Positions 46,565-58,657 of a stretch of DNA of 64,000 nt are shown here, piece by piece. Both the position numbers and the translations under genes were made by a program. The DNA lies in contig KB445791.1 of the NCBI GenBank assembly GCA_000320605.2, positions 3,150,576 to 3,214,575 of the forward strand. The letters run 5' to 3'. Below the pieces are notes generated by a model, which worked only from the letters and a program-made list of their open reading frames with translations, was not told the DNA's origin and ran no database searches. Source of the DNA: Gelatoporia subvermispora B (lineage: Eukaryota > Basidiomycota > Agaricomycetes > Polyporales > Gelatoporiaceae). Each line of letters begins with the position of its first letter. Position 1 is the stretch's first letter.

Positions 46565-47828
46565 ATGCCGCCTATCGCACGTTGGTCTCTCCTCACGAAA
46601 GCATCTTGGAGTTCTCGCTCGTCCCACTGCGTCTCTACGACCAAGTCCGGCCTCATCGTCGTCTATGGCGGAGAGCTGAAACCGAGGACGCCTGTTGATG
46701 CGGCGGCGAGCCCACAGGATGGAGTGTTGAAGGGCTCTGTGCATGTCTATGACCTTCAAGGGAGTCTCACGAGCATTCATCCGGACGCAACAGCATACAG
46801 GACGTGGAAAACCCTCGCGCCGAATCTCGCACAAGATGCTTTCTTGCAGATCCCGGAGCCCAGAGTAGGGGCAAGTACAGTGATTGACGGGGAGAGCATC
46901 TACCTCTGGGGAGGTCGTGGAGGGGTGGACATGGCCCCGCTGGACAATGCTCAGGCGGGCGTATGGCGTGGTACCCTAGACATTCCCTCCGGTGTGACAT
47001 GGGAAAGAATTGCCGCTGTGAACGAGGAAGAAGTCCCCGAGACGAGGAGTTTCCATGCGTCAGCTATTCTGGAGGTGAGTCCCGTCAGCGCAGATCTAGG
47101 ACTGCCCACTCATACTGTTCACACAGGACAAAATTTACATTCACGCCGGCTGCCCTGCCTCTGGAAGACTGAGCAGTTTGCATGCCTTCGATATCGCGTC
47201 TCGCAAGTGGCTTGCACTTGCGTCTGCTCCCGAGCCCGTGCGTGGAGGAACAGTTCTCGCTGCTACGTCACTACCCTCAGCTGGTCCAGTGCTCGTGAGA
47301 TACGGAGGTAAGACTGAATATGCCATTGCGTTATCTAAATGCTGATACTTTCGGTCAGGTTTTAGCGGCTACGAACTGCCTTCAGAGCCAGGCACCATCG
47401 ACGTCTATTCGATAAGTAACGATCGATGGCACACAACGCAACCAGCACCGGATCCTATGCATGGATTCCCGGGGGCACGTTCGGTTCACGGGTTCGTACC
47501 GTTCCGATCTCGGAAAGCATTCGCAACAGATGCAGTGGCACTCCTGTTCCACGGTGAGAAGGATGCGAGCAATCTAGGGCATGCCGGAGCAGGAACATTT
47601 TGGAATGACGTATGGTTACTCTCGAAAAACCCGGAGGCAGGTATCACGGGAGGATGGGCATGGAACAAGATCGAGAACCCGAGTAGCGGCCCCGTGCCTG
47701 AGGGTAGGGGATGGTTACCTGGTGCCGTCTGGGACGATGCTGCCGGAGATTCCCATGTCGTCATGCACGGCGGATTGCTTACATCGAATGAAAGGAGTGA
47801 TGAGCTCTGGGAACTACAGATCGATTGA
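46565..47828 (+). CDS. Kelch-repeat protein
   Basis: Three exons (46565-47074, 47127-47307, 47359-47828) encode 386 aa. Kelch blades are seen as GLIVVYGGELKPR, ESIYLWGGRGG, ETRSFHASAI followed by DKIYIHAGCPASG, and DSHVVMHGGLLTSNER. Each follows the Kelch pattern of a hydrophobic run, Gly-Gly and a later Trp. The overall order resembles fungal and plant proteins of the nitrile-specifier or galactose-oxidase-like Kelch group, but it lacks a signal peptide, so it is probably cytosolic. Its stop is only 24 bp from the stop of the convergent Zip2-like gene, so the transcripts must overlap. Confidence 0.88.
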
Positions 47829-47852
47829 TTTCATGGTCTATACGAAGTCGTA

Positions 47853-50800
47853 TTATCGTCCGTCAATGGGGTGCGGAGGAGAGGAAGGAAACTGAACGGT
47901 CTGTGTACGATGCGCGAGGTCTTCGTTGAACTGTAGCTGTACGGCTGATATTTAGGAATGTACTGATAAGTTGTAATGACATACCGACCATTCTCTCCAC
48001 ACCAATTAAGGGACCGAATGCTTGCAGTCGGGTTTCAGGAACTGCATCTAAAAACTGTTGCAAGTCTACCTGGGACAAGATTATGGATGCCGCGAAAGCG
48101 TTCATCCCGGCCACCCCAGCGATATCACTCTCCCCCTACTGAGCGTCAGACGTATGCATAAGGCAGGAATCATCGCTAGCTCCACTCACGTCATTCTCAT
48201 CAAGCAACAGCCAATGACGATCCCCCCAAACAGCACCTCCGGTTGCGTCTGCAGATTCAGCGAGATCTCCGTATGCACGGATTAACAACGCTGCTTCTTC
48301 TACACTTCTGGCGAATGCATAATGGATAGTCCCTTCGGCATTTTTTGTTCCGCAACCTTCAGCGACTGCCAAGGTCCTTCGTAGCGATTTGATACTCTTG
48401 ATGACAGGGGGAGACATCAAGTTTGGCGCTTCATGAGGATTCTTGTGGTTTCCGCCATAAGACCAAGAATCAGGATAGCACTCGAATAACAAGAGAAAGT
48501 ACTTGAAACGCCATGAAGACTGTGAGACCCGTGATGCAACTGCCTCCAGACGCGAAGGTAAGGTGGCTACAGATACCAACTGGATTGCAGTGTCACAACT
48601 GAGGATGAGATCTACGTTATCCAGACGCTCGCGCTCGACAAGTTCGACAGCACATGTAGGTGACTCCAATATACGGACTAGGGCTCTCTTTTGGATAGCA
48701 TCCAGGGACGCGAGATATCGATGTAGAGTTGCTGGAAGAAGCGGAGGTTGTCCTAAGCGGACTGTGTTACTATCAATGAGCTCCTCCGAGATTGTCGCTG
48801 TTGGTGTTTCGCAGGTAACGTCAAGCAGGGGTTTCTCTAACTGCGGAGACAAACTCAGCGGTGCAGCGTCCTGGATAACTTCCGGCTCCGCAATTAATTG
48901 TCGCCCGCGAAGCGAGAGGAATTCCGCGAGAGAGCGTCGAGCGGTAACGGTCCAGTTGGGTTCTATCTGATCTACAATGGCTGTGCAGCTTGCAGTCGTC
49001 GCAGAATGTTGTATAGGCGGAGCAACGATTGCCGGGACCTCGCGCTCAAGTCCTATGTCATGTGATTCTTGCGGTGCAGGTATGGCAGGGAAGTCGCAGT
49101 ATCCAGAGTCCTCTTCCACGAGCAGCTGGTCGTCATCTAGTGAACACAAGAGAGTACGAGCCACTTGATCGATCTCTTCCGATTGTGTCGATTGCATGGA
49201 TAGAGGCAGAAAGGTGTTAATGCCGGCAGCATCAGTGGCAGCGTTAGGTGTGAAGTCTGCCAATTGCGTCTGCTGAAGGTTGCCGACAATGACAGAATGA
49301 GGACGGCCGAACGCAGCACACGCGCTCAGCGACTCCACTGGGAACCCTCGAACCGGCGGAGTTGAGTCCAAGTAATGTACGGGATCAATGTCAGGGTTGA
49401 CGTCCATATCGACATTCGAGCCCTCGAATCCCTGCGCGTTAGATGCAAGTTTCGTGAACCCGGGATTCAAGAGAGCCTCAAGTCCCTCTCGATCGTGAAC
49501 ATTCGAGCCCGGCTCGTGCGAATCATGCAATTTCGCCCGCTTAGCTGGTTGTCGCAGAAGTGGGAAATTTTCGCTGCACAAACTTTCCGAGTCGCTGTCA
49601 GTTCCTTCATCAGCCACGTGCCCATGGATTCGCCGTCTTTCCTCTCTGCATAGAATAAGCTCCTCAGGATCAGCATCCGTCAGTTGACAAGCAAACATAG
49701 CATCCGAATCGTCGGCCCGCTTGCACTCGCGCAAGGAGGGCATGGAGGCTTCAGAACACTGTAGCTCGTCTAGCGGTCCGCCTAAGTTCATGGAGTGAAG
49801 TAGAATAGAGCATTGAGATGCTATCTCAGCAGAAGCGTGTTCCGTGGAATTGCCGACATCGTCATTTATGACACTTGTTGTGTTCGTTAGTTCTTCGTGA
49901 GTGGGAATGGACGTCCCAAAGTTGAAGGGTCTTGTATGACGTATGTGAACAAGACATGACGCAGACAGAATGATGTAAACATACCTCCATGTAAGCTCCA
50001 GGTTAAGCGGCTGAACTCCTTTCATTTTTTTGAGGGGTCCCTGATATTGATGAGGTGAATTTGTGCAAGCTGCCTGCATAGATTCCATGTCGGGTGCGAT
50101 CTTCACGGCAAGCAAATCGGCAAGTGCCCTAGGCTGTCTAAACGAAGTGACATGCTCGTTGGGCGGCGGTAATATGGGCACTATCAATTATTGGTCATTT
50201 AAACTAACAAGATCGTGAAGACCAGCTGACCATCCATAAGCAAGGCTTCCGTCTCATTCAGCTGCTCCTTGAGCAACATTTGGACGAAGTCATTATCCTC
50301 GAGGCGCTCGCCACAAATTTGTTCGGCGACATTCAAGGGATCGGGGTCCGAGTTCCAGTTCGACAAGACTTCATCCGTTCTCGATACTTGACGTGGGGTA
50401 AGTATTCTAGGATCAAGGTAGTCGCCGCATACAGTTGGCGCCTGCCCAAGCATTGATGCTGTGATCGTCGTGCGTGGCGAAGATGGCTGGGATTTTGGCG
50501 AAGTGACAATCCGAGCCCGTTCTTGCTGTACCGTAGACCGCAATAGTGGCCCCAGAAAATTCGAAAAGCTAGCACATTCACACAAGGATAGGCACAAGCT
50601 TCGTCAGTTGTGTGCTATTTCTGAGGCGCAGATATAGCTACTTATCGCCATCTCCTAAAGTCTTGACTTCGGTACTAGAGCCTCCGGGCTTCTCCGTTCT
50701 GGGAAATTCATGCTCATCTGATATTTCAGGACCGTCAGACAACTCCACATCTATTTTTATCGATTACGTACCCATCTGCGCCGATAACAGTGTCTGCATT

Positions 50801-52032
50801 AAGACAGGGCTTTCGGGGGACGGCGGCAAGAATAGCTCGTCGAACTGACTAGAGCTACTACCCAATGAAGGTGTGCCAGGCGTGAGGGGAGACGACGGCT
50901 CTTCGTACGCATCTGTATGCTGTGAGCTGTCGTATCATCGTATGAAAATAATGGAAACACACGCCAGCCATCGACTATGACCATATGTTGCTTGTAGAGG
51001 TCCTCCTGACTGTGACCCTCGCGCTCTGTCAGGTCTGCACGACCCAAAAGTTCCGGAATGTTACGGAAAGTGTCAAGACAGGGGAGGGGGTGCAGATCTC
51101 GTAGATCATCATTGATAACACCAGGGTATCTGTCTTTTGGGAAGATGGGCGGCGATTCTAACGGTACGATCGTTGGATCAGGTGATGCGACGCGAAGAAA
51201 GTCGTGCGTATGGCTACATTCTGTAGAGAAATCTGTTGCGCGAAATATGCCAGGTACTGATTTGAGCAAAATGGGAATATGATGTACAATTTCCGCGTTC
51301 ATTGGGAGCCTGTTGTTTCTGTACGTCCCCAGGCACAGCAGTTTGACATCAGCGACTGCAATGCATGGGCTATATGCGTATTCTTACAACACGACGTCGG
51401 TGCTTACTGATCGTTCTGTTTCCTCAGGGGCGTTGACAGCATGGATTCCACTGTAATCGAAGAGCTCTTTATGGTTGGTGGGGACAATATCGGCAAGGGA
51501 CCGTGCGCCAATTCGAGGTGCTTCGCGGAGGGCTTGACTTGTCAGGATGGGAGATAACGGGCGCCTTAGCTGCCAACGGTCAAAATCGACTGCCAGAGCG
51601 TCAGATGTCATAGCATATAATCAGCGCAAGAGAAAATCACCATCGTCATCTTTCAGCCACATATCTTTCACCTGTGTCTTGGTACGTGGATGATTCAACC
51701 TGGCCTTCAAGAACCTCACTGCCTCCGGATCAGCTGACCACCGTTCCTCGTAGGCCTCAATACTAGGTAGACCCCATATTTTCGACAGTGTGTCAAAGGG
51801 ATCTACTGGAAGCTGAACCGAATGGGGATCGATTGTCGGAACGATGGTCAGACTTTCGGCGAGCAGCTACAGAAAGTTCTAGCCGAGTTCAAATATAGTA
51901 GAGGAGGTCTTTCCGTACCTCCGATACTGCATCATGAGTCCAAGCCACATGATCCGTAGTCAGATGTGTTAGGGCATAGTTGAGCAGGAGACCGCGGATG
52001 TGATTCCGTAGAACATCACTTTCTACCATCAT
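47853..52032 (-). CDS. Zip2/SHOC1-like protein with XPF-type nuclease fold and HhH2 domain
   Basis: About 12 exons and roughly 1,190 aa. Well supported exons are 52032-51919, 51866-51641, 51589-51408, 50963 and upstream, 50912-50772, 50717-50642, 50568-50231, 50180-49985, 49930-48190, 48135-47985 and 47944-47853. The stretch around 51250-51405 is uncertain. Most of the N-terminal half is acidic and disordered. Near the C-terminus ELVERERLDNVDLILSCDTA and FKYFLLLFECYPDSW fit an ERCC4/XPF-like fold without the ERKxxxD catalytic motif. VAGMNAFAASIILSQ with FGPLIGVERM fits the tandem helix-hairpin-helix. This combination is characteristic of the meiotic crossover factors Zip2 (yeast) and SHOC1 (plants, mammals), which bind branched DNA with Spo16. 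Assignment is by eye and tentative. Confidence 0.65.
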
Positions 52033-52675
52033 AGGCCTAATATGAATTCGGTAGCCGTAAAAGTAGCCTGATGAACAAACGAGCCCCTGTGATGGGTGGT
52101 CAAGTACTGGTGCTGCTTTTCTAGCGTGAAGTGACCAGTACTTCGCCGTTGGACGTTGGCAGCCGGCACGCCACCGCAGCGGCGCAGCGCGATCGCGTCG
52201 ACAGCAACACGATCACATGACTCACACATGGAGCAGTTCTTCTGACGGGAAGTAGACTCATTCTGCTCGCCACCGACACTCCACGCAGGTCTACCTGATG
52301 CCTTCCGCCTTTTCGCCGCGTAAATGTGCTTCTTCGCCGGTATGACTTGAGCTGTGCCGACATTTAGCGAGCCTCGCGGTGTCATTCACCGCATACGTGA
52401 CGATCTAGGGTCTGTCGCTATTCCTGGTTCACCGGGGACCCAACACCGTCGAAGGCGGTGTCATGGACATGGTACTGACCTCCTGGGCCGCAGTATCCCA
52501 GGGTGTGTTATTTAATCTCTTGAGAGCGTCTGTATGATAAATGCCACGATACGCAATATGCCCAGAATAAGGAGCAGCAGACCGTACAAATATCGGGAAC
52601 CTGTCCGCTGAGCCCTAAGGTGGCCTCCCGCCACGCCTGAACCTTTTGCGCAGCAGTGCCTACTACCTGTACAAA
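52033..52675. other. divergent intergenic region
   Basis: About 640 bp between the Zip2-like gene (minus) and esterase 1 (plus). A 118-codon open frame on the minus strand (52029-52385) just upstream of the Zip2-like start was not convincing as coding. A TTTAAT element lies near 52512. Confidence 0.4.
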
Positions 52676-55103
52676 ATGGTGCACTTGGCTCTTTCTTCTA
52701 TTATTCTTGTTCACTCTGTTTTGCAAATCGCTGCTGCTGCTCCTTCAGCCGATCCCTTGCAAGTCCGCCTCACATCGGGCACCTTCCGGGGACTATCGCT
52801 ACCAAATGGAACAGATCGTTGGTTGGGAATACCCTTTGCACAACCGCCATTGGGAGACCTGCGTTTCAAAGCTCCGGTTCCTATATTCGATCCGCCTGAA
52901 GGCGTGCAGGCTGCGGTCAATTTCGGTAACGCTTGCCCTCAGGTCCCATCGACCACACTTGGAGCACCAATCGGCGAAGATTGTCTCTCCTTGAATGCGA
53001 GTATCACTCCATGATTGACGCGTATAGGGCTCGACTACTAATCGTACGTTGTCACAGGTTTGGCGTCCCTCTAACGTATCCAAGGACAACATGCTTCCAG
53101 TGCTAGTGTGGTTCTACGTGAGTTCAATAAATCGTGCTATTCTGTACAACCATGCATATGATGATGACAGGGCGGCGCATACAATGAAGGGTACGTTGGC
53201 CAGAGACATCATCACATGGCAATGAGGATGAACACTTCAGTAGGGCAGCCTCCGACCCGGAGTACGACCCGACACGTGAGTGCTTGTTCCGTGTTCTCTG
53301 ATCAGACACTCAGGTCACAACTCTAGGCATTCTCCAGCGCAGTTTGTCTATCGGAAAACCTATTATGTTTGTTTCGGTGTAAGTCTCTTCACGATCGTAA
53401 CATTGCCATCTTCGTCAACGCGCAGAATATGCAGCAATTATCGCGTGAATACGTTTGGCTTCGTAAGTCATGTTTAGATAAACACGGTTCGAGACATTGA
53501 GGCTTTTCAGCTTGCCAGTGCACATGTCCTTCCCGGTGATCTCAATGCCGGTCTACATGACCAGAGAGCGGCATTAGAATTTGTGCATAACAACATTGCC
53601 GCGTTTGGGGGCGATGTATCGAAAGTAGGTGAAGTACGTAGTGCCAAGGGCGAAGCACTGACATTAAAGTATACCAGGTAACAATATGGGGTCAGGTGAG
53701 TATCAGTGGACGCTCAAAGTATTGTATTATATTGGCTGAACTGTTTCACACTCAATGTAGTCTGCCGGTGCGGGAAGCGTGGAAGCGCATGTGTTATTCC
53801 CACCCGAACAGTCATTATTTCGAGCTGCAATCTTCGATTCCTCGACTGGTCCATTGTAAGATTGTTGATATTTGTCACTAGCATGAAGATCAAGGCATAC
53901 TGAAACGCTACTTGATTGCTCTCAGCAAGACATGTCCTCCGGCGAGCACATATGATGACCCCGGCCTTCCATACGCTCGGCTACTTAATGCGACTGGATG
54001 CCCGAGCGGCTCGGATTCTTTCGCCTGTTTGCAACAGGTGCCGTTTGATGTACGGTTCCTCTCATCGGATTACTCCTGGGTGTTGACGAGTCGTATGTTC
54101 AGACATTGGTCAACGTCAGCAACGCAATGATCGATGACACACTCAATGGGCAGCTGTGGCAGCCAGCCGTCGGACCCGCAGGGAGCTTCATTCCTGAGCG
54201 ACCATCTCAAAGGATTGCGAATGGGAATTTCCTCCACATTCCTATCCTGGCAGGCACAAATGTGAGCGAATTTCCACTATCAGCCTCGCAACCGCTAACA
54301 TCCTAGATTCTCTTGCTCAGCTGAATGAGGGTACATTATTTAGCGAATCGGTACTCGGATTGAACGTACCTCCGTCAAACGAAAGCAACGTCTTAGATCA
54401 ATTTATCAAGGATCTTCTCGTCGATCCTTCACAAGTCACCCAAGATGTCCTGGACGAGATCAATACGCTGTATCCCGCGAACGACTCCTCTCTCGGAGGG
54501 CCTTTCAATACAGGAGATTCGCTTTTTGATCGAGCTGAAGCTTGGTACACAGATAATATGTTCCTTGCCCCTCGCCGTTTGTTATTCGACAAGGCAGCGC
54601 CCTTGCAGAAGCTCTATGCATACTATTTCACCGAATTCATCCCTGGCGACCCTCCGGAGCTTGGAGGCAAGAGCACTGATTCCGCAGACTACTGCATTGG
54701 AGACTTATCTTCCTGACACAATTGTGTGGCCCTAGTGTTCCATGGCTCAGAATTGGAACTGTTGTTCGGGCCTGTACCAACTCCGGTTGAAGACGACTTC
54801 GCTAATCAGATGTTGGACTTCTACATCAGCTTTGTGTCAGACTTAGATCCTGGATGTGAGACATTCTGTCACTTTCACTCATGCGATTTCCTGATAGTCT
54901 GACTGAAGCAGCGTGGCCGGAGTTTACCTTGGACACAAAGAACGTATTGCAGCTCATGAGGAATAATATTACGGTCATACATGACGGTATGTCCTTCCTG
55001 CATCTAAGCATTAGGACATCGTTGTCTCACAGTAATAGACTTCAATCTGAACAAAACCACGTTCCTGAATTCGGAGAGGGTCTTGGATGAGTTCCAGAAG
55101 TGA
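52676..55103 (+). CDS. secreted type-B carboxylesterase 1
   Basis: A multi-exon gene of roughly 540 aa beginning with a signal peptide and the family opening [39 protein letters not shown] and GEDCLSLN. The oxyanion-hole [18 protein letters not shown] and the nucleophile elbow GQSAGAGS follow. The acidic/His end is [12 protein letters not shown]. The elbow is split by an intron: an 18-nt exon (53678-53695, encoding VTIWGQ) ends just before the catalytic Ser. The intron at 52997-53057 starts with GC instead of GT. The family hydrolyses carboxylic esters outside the cell (cholinesterase/lipase type). It is one of two tandem paralogues. The end is DEFQK followed by TGA at 55101. Confidence 0.85.
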
Positions 55104-55922
55104 ACGGGATCGGTGTTCCGCTTATCAGATAAACATCTGACCCGGACGTGTCGAGCAGTCATTCCCTCTTTTCCATATCGAGTACACTCATAATCTCACC
55201 GAATGCTGCAAGTTTTGTCTTCGTGCGACATCATTGCTTTAAAGCTTGGCATAGAACACGCCAGGACATCAATTGGAAGATGGTGTGTCCAGTGTCCGAG
55301 ATCGAGAACTCACGAACAGAATTTTCTTACTGCAATCGCGTGCAAAACAAACCGCGTTCAGTAAATCCGAGCACACGCTCAAGAGCCGCAGCTAAGGGTC
55401 GATGTCAATCTGCAGCATGGTCGACCACACCAGATGTGGGACAACCGGCTGAGACAGTGGACCGAGAGCGGCGTTATGTACGCGTCGTATTTCGAACAGC
55501 GTGATCGCGTGCGCTTCCACACACATATTTGCACTCCGACTTGCACTCCAGAAAACGCCAATATGACTTCCTTCTCACCCATTTCCGCAACAGTGTGTCT
55601 CTTCCTACATGCATTAGGGCGGGGCACTCGCAACGGGACTTATACATGACGTCTTTCTTTAGCCTGGAACCCATGGAGAACGACTGCGCCCTGCTGCGCC
55701 CACGCAAATGTATACGCTGTTCCCGATTTTCTTCTAGTCGGTCCTTCTCAAATAGAATAGAATAGACCCATGGTCATGGGATTCAAGCTTGCCATGTGTG
55801 CGATGCTCGGGACTCCTGACGGAATTGGTGGTTCCGGTGCATATATAACACGATGAAAGAGCCAGTGTTACGCCTTAGCTGCGAGAGAGTACTTGACAAA
55901 GTCAAGGCAGTCCGACAGCAGG
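55104..55922. other. intergenic region between tandem esterases
   Basis: About 820 bp. No gene was recognised. It carries the core promoter of esterase 2. Confidence 0.45.
55842..55848 (+). promoter_or_regulatory. TATA box of esterase 2
   Basis: TATATAA lies 75 bp upstream of the chosen start at 55923. Confidence 0.55.
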
Positions 55923-58321
55923 ATGGTGCTTCCAGCTCTCCTCTGCCACAGTTTCGCAGTTTTATGGTTAGTAACGACCATACGAGCTGCTCCTAGCGAC
56001 CCATTGGCTGTCCAGCTCACATCGGGAGCATTCCGAGGCCTGACTGTGCCCAACGGAACAGATCGCTGGCTGGGGATACCCTTTGCTCACCCGCCTGTGG
56101 GATCCTTGCGTTTCAAAGCACCGGTTGCGATTACAACCCCTTCCAAAACGGTGCAGGATGCCTTCTCCTTTGGTGACGCTTGTCCTCAACCCGCACCTAC
56201 ACCTCCGTCGACGCTCAATGCTCCCGTAGGCGAGGATTGCCTGTTCCTCAACGTCAGTACGATGCCGATAGTTGTCCCAGACGTATGACTCAACACGAAC
56301 CACTGCAGGTCTGGCGCCCATCGAATGTACCTGTCACAGCCAACTTACCCGTCCTAGTGTGGTTCTATGTGAGTGGCATTTGTTTCCGCTGTGACACCTG
56401 CACCAAGTTTGTGTATACTCTAGGGAGGCGCTTACACGACAGGGTATGTCTGATTTGACCATCTTTTGTCGCGAGGGTTAACGCATTGAGCTATTAGAGC
56501 TGCTTCCGATCCCACATTTGATCCCACACGTGAGCTATGTCTCGAAAGCTCATGTCGAGGCTCATAAAGAATGTAACATTCGTTAACAGGTATCGTGCAG
56601 CGTAGTGCAGCCACTGGCAAGCCTATTCTGTTCGTCTCTGTGTAAGTCAAATCCCTTGACATCTCGAACAAAGACTGACTCTCACCCAGCAATTATCGCG
56701 TAAACACATTCGGCTTCGTCAGTGACACTTCCGGCACTTTCGGTAGTGAAGAACGCTATCAATGCTCAAACATTTGACAGCTTTCAAGCAGCCACTTATC
56801 ACCCGGTGATCTGGACGCCGGACTCCATGACCAAAGGCTCGCGTTGCAGTTCCTTCAGAAAAACCTTGCTGCCTTTGGAGGTGATCCTACCAAGGCAGGC
56901 CTTTTCTGTGGAGTTCACGGGACCTCGTTTTGATCGATACTTCCACAGGTCACGATATGGGGCCAGGCAAGTTATCAAGCATATGTCGTTCGAGAAGTAT
57001 TGAACACGTAGCAGTCTGCGGGTGCGGGGAGTGCTGAGGCGCATATTCTATTCCCGGCTGAGGAGACCCTGTTCCGTGCTGCTATTTTCGATTCATCGAC
57101 GGGGCCATTGTAAGCACTTCCCTCGTATAATCATCGATTTGTGCTGACCTGCGTGCCAGTAAGACCGATCCCCCTGCAAGCCAGTATGACGACCCCGGAT
57201 TCCCGACGGCACGATTACTTGCTGCGACAGGTTGTCCCGCTGGCCCAGAATCAATTGCGTGTCTGCAACGCGTACCATTTGAGGTCTGCGTTTCGTTGCG
57301 GCTCGCTGAAATCTGACCCTGACAATTGGTAGACATTTATGGACATTAGCAATGTCATGATCAACGATACGCTGAACCAGCAGTTCTTACAGCCATCTGT
57401 CGGACCGATTGGAAGCTTCGTGACCGAAAGGCCCTCTCAACGACTTGCAAGTGGCAACTATCTTCGCGTACCGGTACTTGCAGGAACGAATGTGAGCTTT
57501 TCCGGTAGTCGATATGATTGGCGGGATTGACGCCAATGTTGCTTTATCCTCCAGCTGAACGAAGGCACGAAGTTTAGTCAAGCCGTTTTCAACTTGAGCG
57601 TACCGCCAGAGCTTGAGGTCGAAGTTTTCGATCAGTTCATCAATGCTCTCTTCATCGACCCATCGACGATCAGTCAAAGCACCCTTGACCAGATTCATGA
57701 GCTGTATCCAGCGAATGACTCCTCTCTTGGTGGTGCATTCAATACCGGGGATTCATTATTTGATCGTGCCGAAGCATGGTACACAGATAATATGTTCCTC
57801 TCACCCCGTCGCAGGTTCTTCGACAAAGCAGCTTCAACCCAGAAGTTGTTTGGCTATTTCTTTACTGAATTTATTCCTGGTAACGATCCTTCTCTGGGAG
57901 GTGAGCGAGTTCGCGACGGCCCAGCTCACCGGTTGATCCAAACGTATCCTTCCCTCAGTGTTCCATGGATCCGAGTTAGCTTTGTTGTTCGGACCCGTGC
58001 CAACGCCAGTCGAAGATGACTTCGCCAATCAACTGACGGATTTCTATATCAACTTCGTGAACGATATGGATCCAGGATGTAAGGCGTTACCCGCTGTCAC
58101 AAAGGCATTTGTTAATTCAATCATATCAGCGCCATGGCCACAGTTCACCCCGGAATCTCGGAATCTGCTGCAGCTAATGCGGAACAACATCACGGTCATA
58201 CCTGATGGTAATGCGATCCTCGATATTTCGTTACCCTTCGCGTTAACAGTTCGCAGATTTCCTCCAGGAGAAGACCTCTTTCCTTAACTCTGAGAAGGTC
58301 TTGGCAGAGTTCCAGAAATGA
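55923..58321 (+). CDS. secreted type-B carboxylesterase 2
   Basis: Tandem paralogue of esterase 1 with the same exon plan: signal peptide, [65 protein letters not shown], nucleophile elbow GQSAGAGS and [12 protein letters not shown]. The 18-nt exon before the catalytic Ser (56949-56966) is conserved, and the intron after it (56967-57014) begins with GCAAGT, a GC-AG intron. C-terminal blocks ([31 protein letters not shown]) match copy 1, showing recent duplication with no obvious inactivating change. An ATG 30 bp upstream in the same frame is possible, but this start leads directly into the signal peptide. Confidence 0.85.
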
Positions 58322-58657
58322 TTGGCACCGAAACATTCATGGACACACTACGCTTGGCGTGCATGTGCTTGGCAGACTGTGTTCTCTTCTGTTACCTGTT
58401 AGCGAGATCGGTGGGACTGCCGCAATCTGCCACTCTAGATGTGGCGGCCGCTATAATGATATTACGCACAGTAAATCCGAGATATGTCTCCAGTTTTGTG
58501 AGCGCAGAGTGCGTAGATATACATTGTGATGCCTGAGAGGAGTGTACGATTGGACGCTGTGAATATCCTGAGCAGAACTGCCTCCGCCACAATATTTCTG
58601 AGCGGAGCCACGACGTTGGACGCGCCCGCCACCCGCTCCTCCTCCCAGTGAGGCTCG
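58322..58657. other. intergenic region
   Basis: About 335 bp between esterase 2 and the ISC1-like gene. Nothing recognised. Confidence 0.45.

Noticed and set aside
48136..48189. Stop codon ending a 683-codon frame, suggesting the Zip2-like gene ends at 48136
   Set aside because: A 54-nt intron (gtgagt...gtag) removes it and joins in frame to the helix-hairpin-helix exons ending at 47853.
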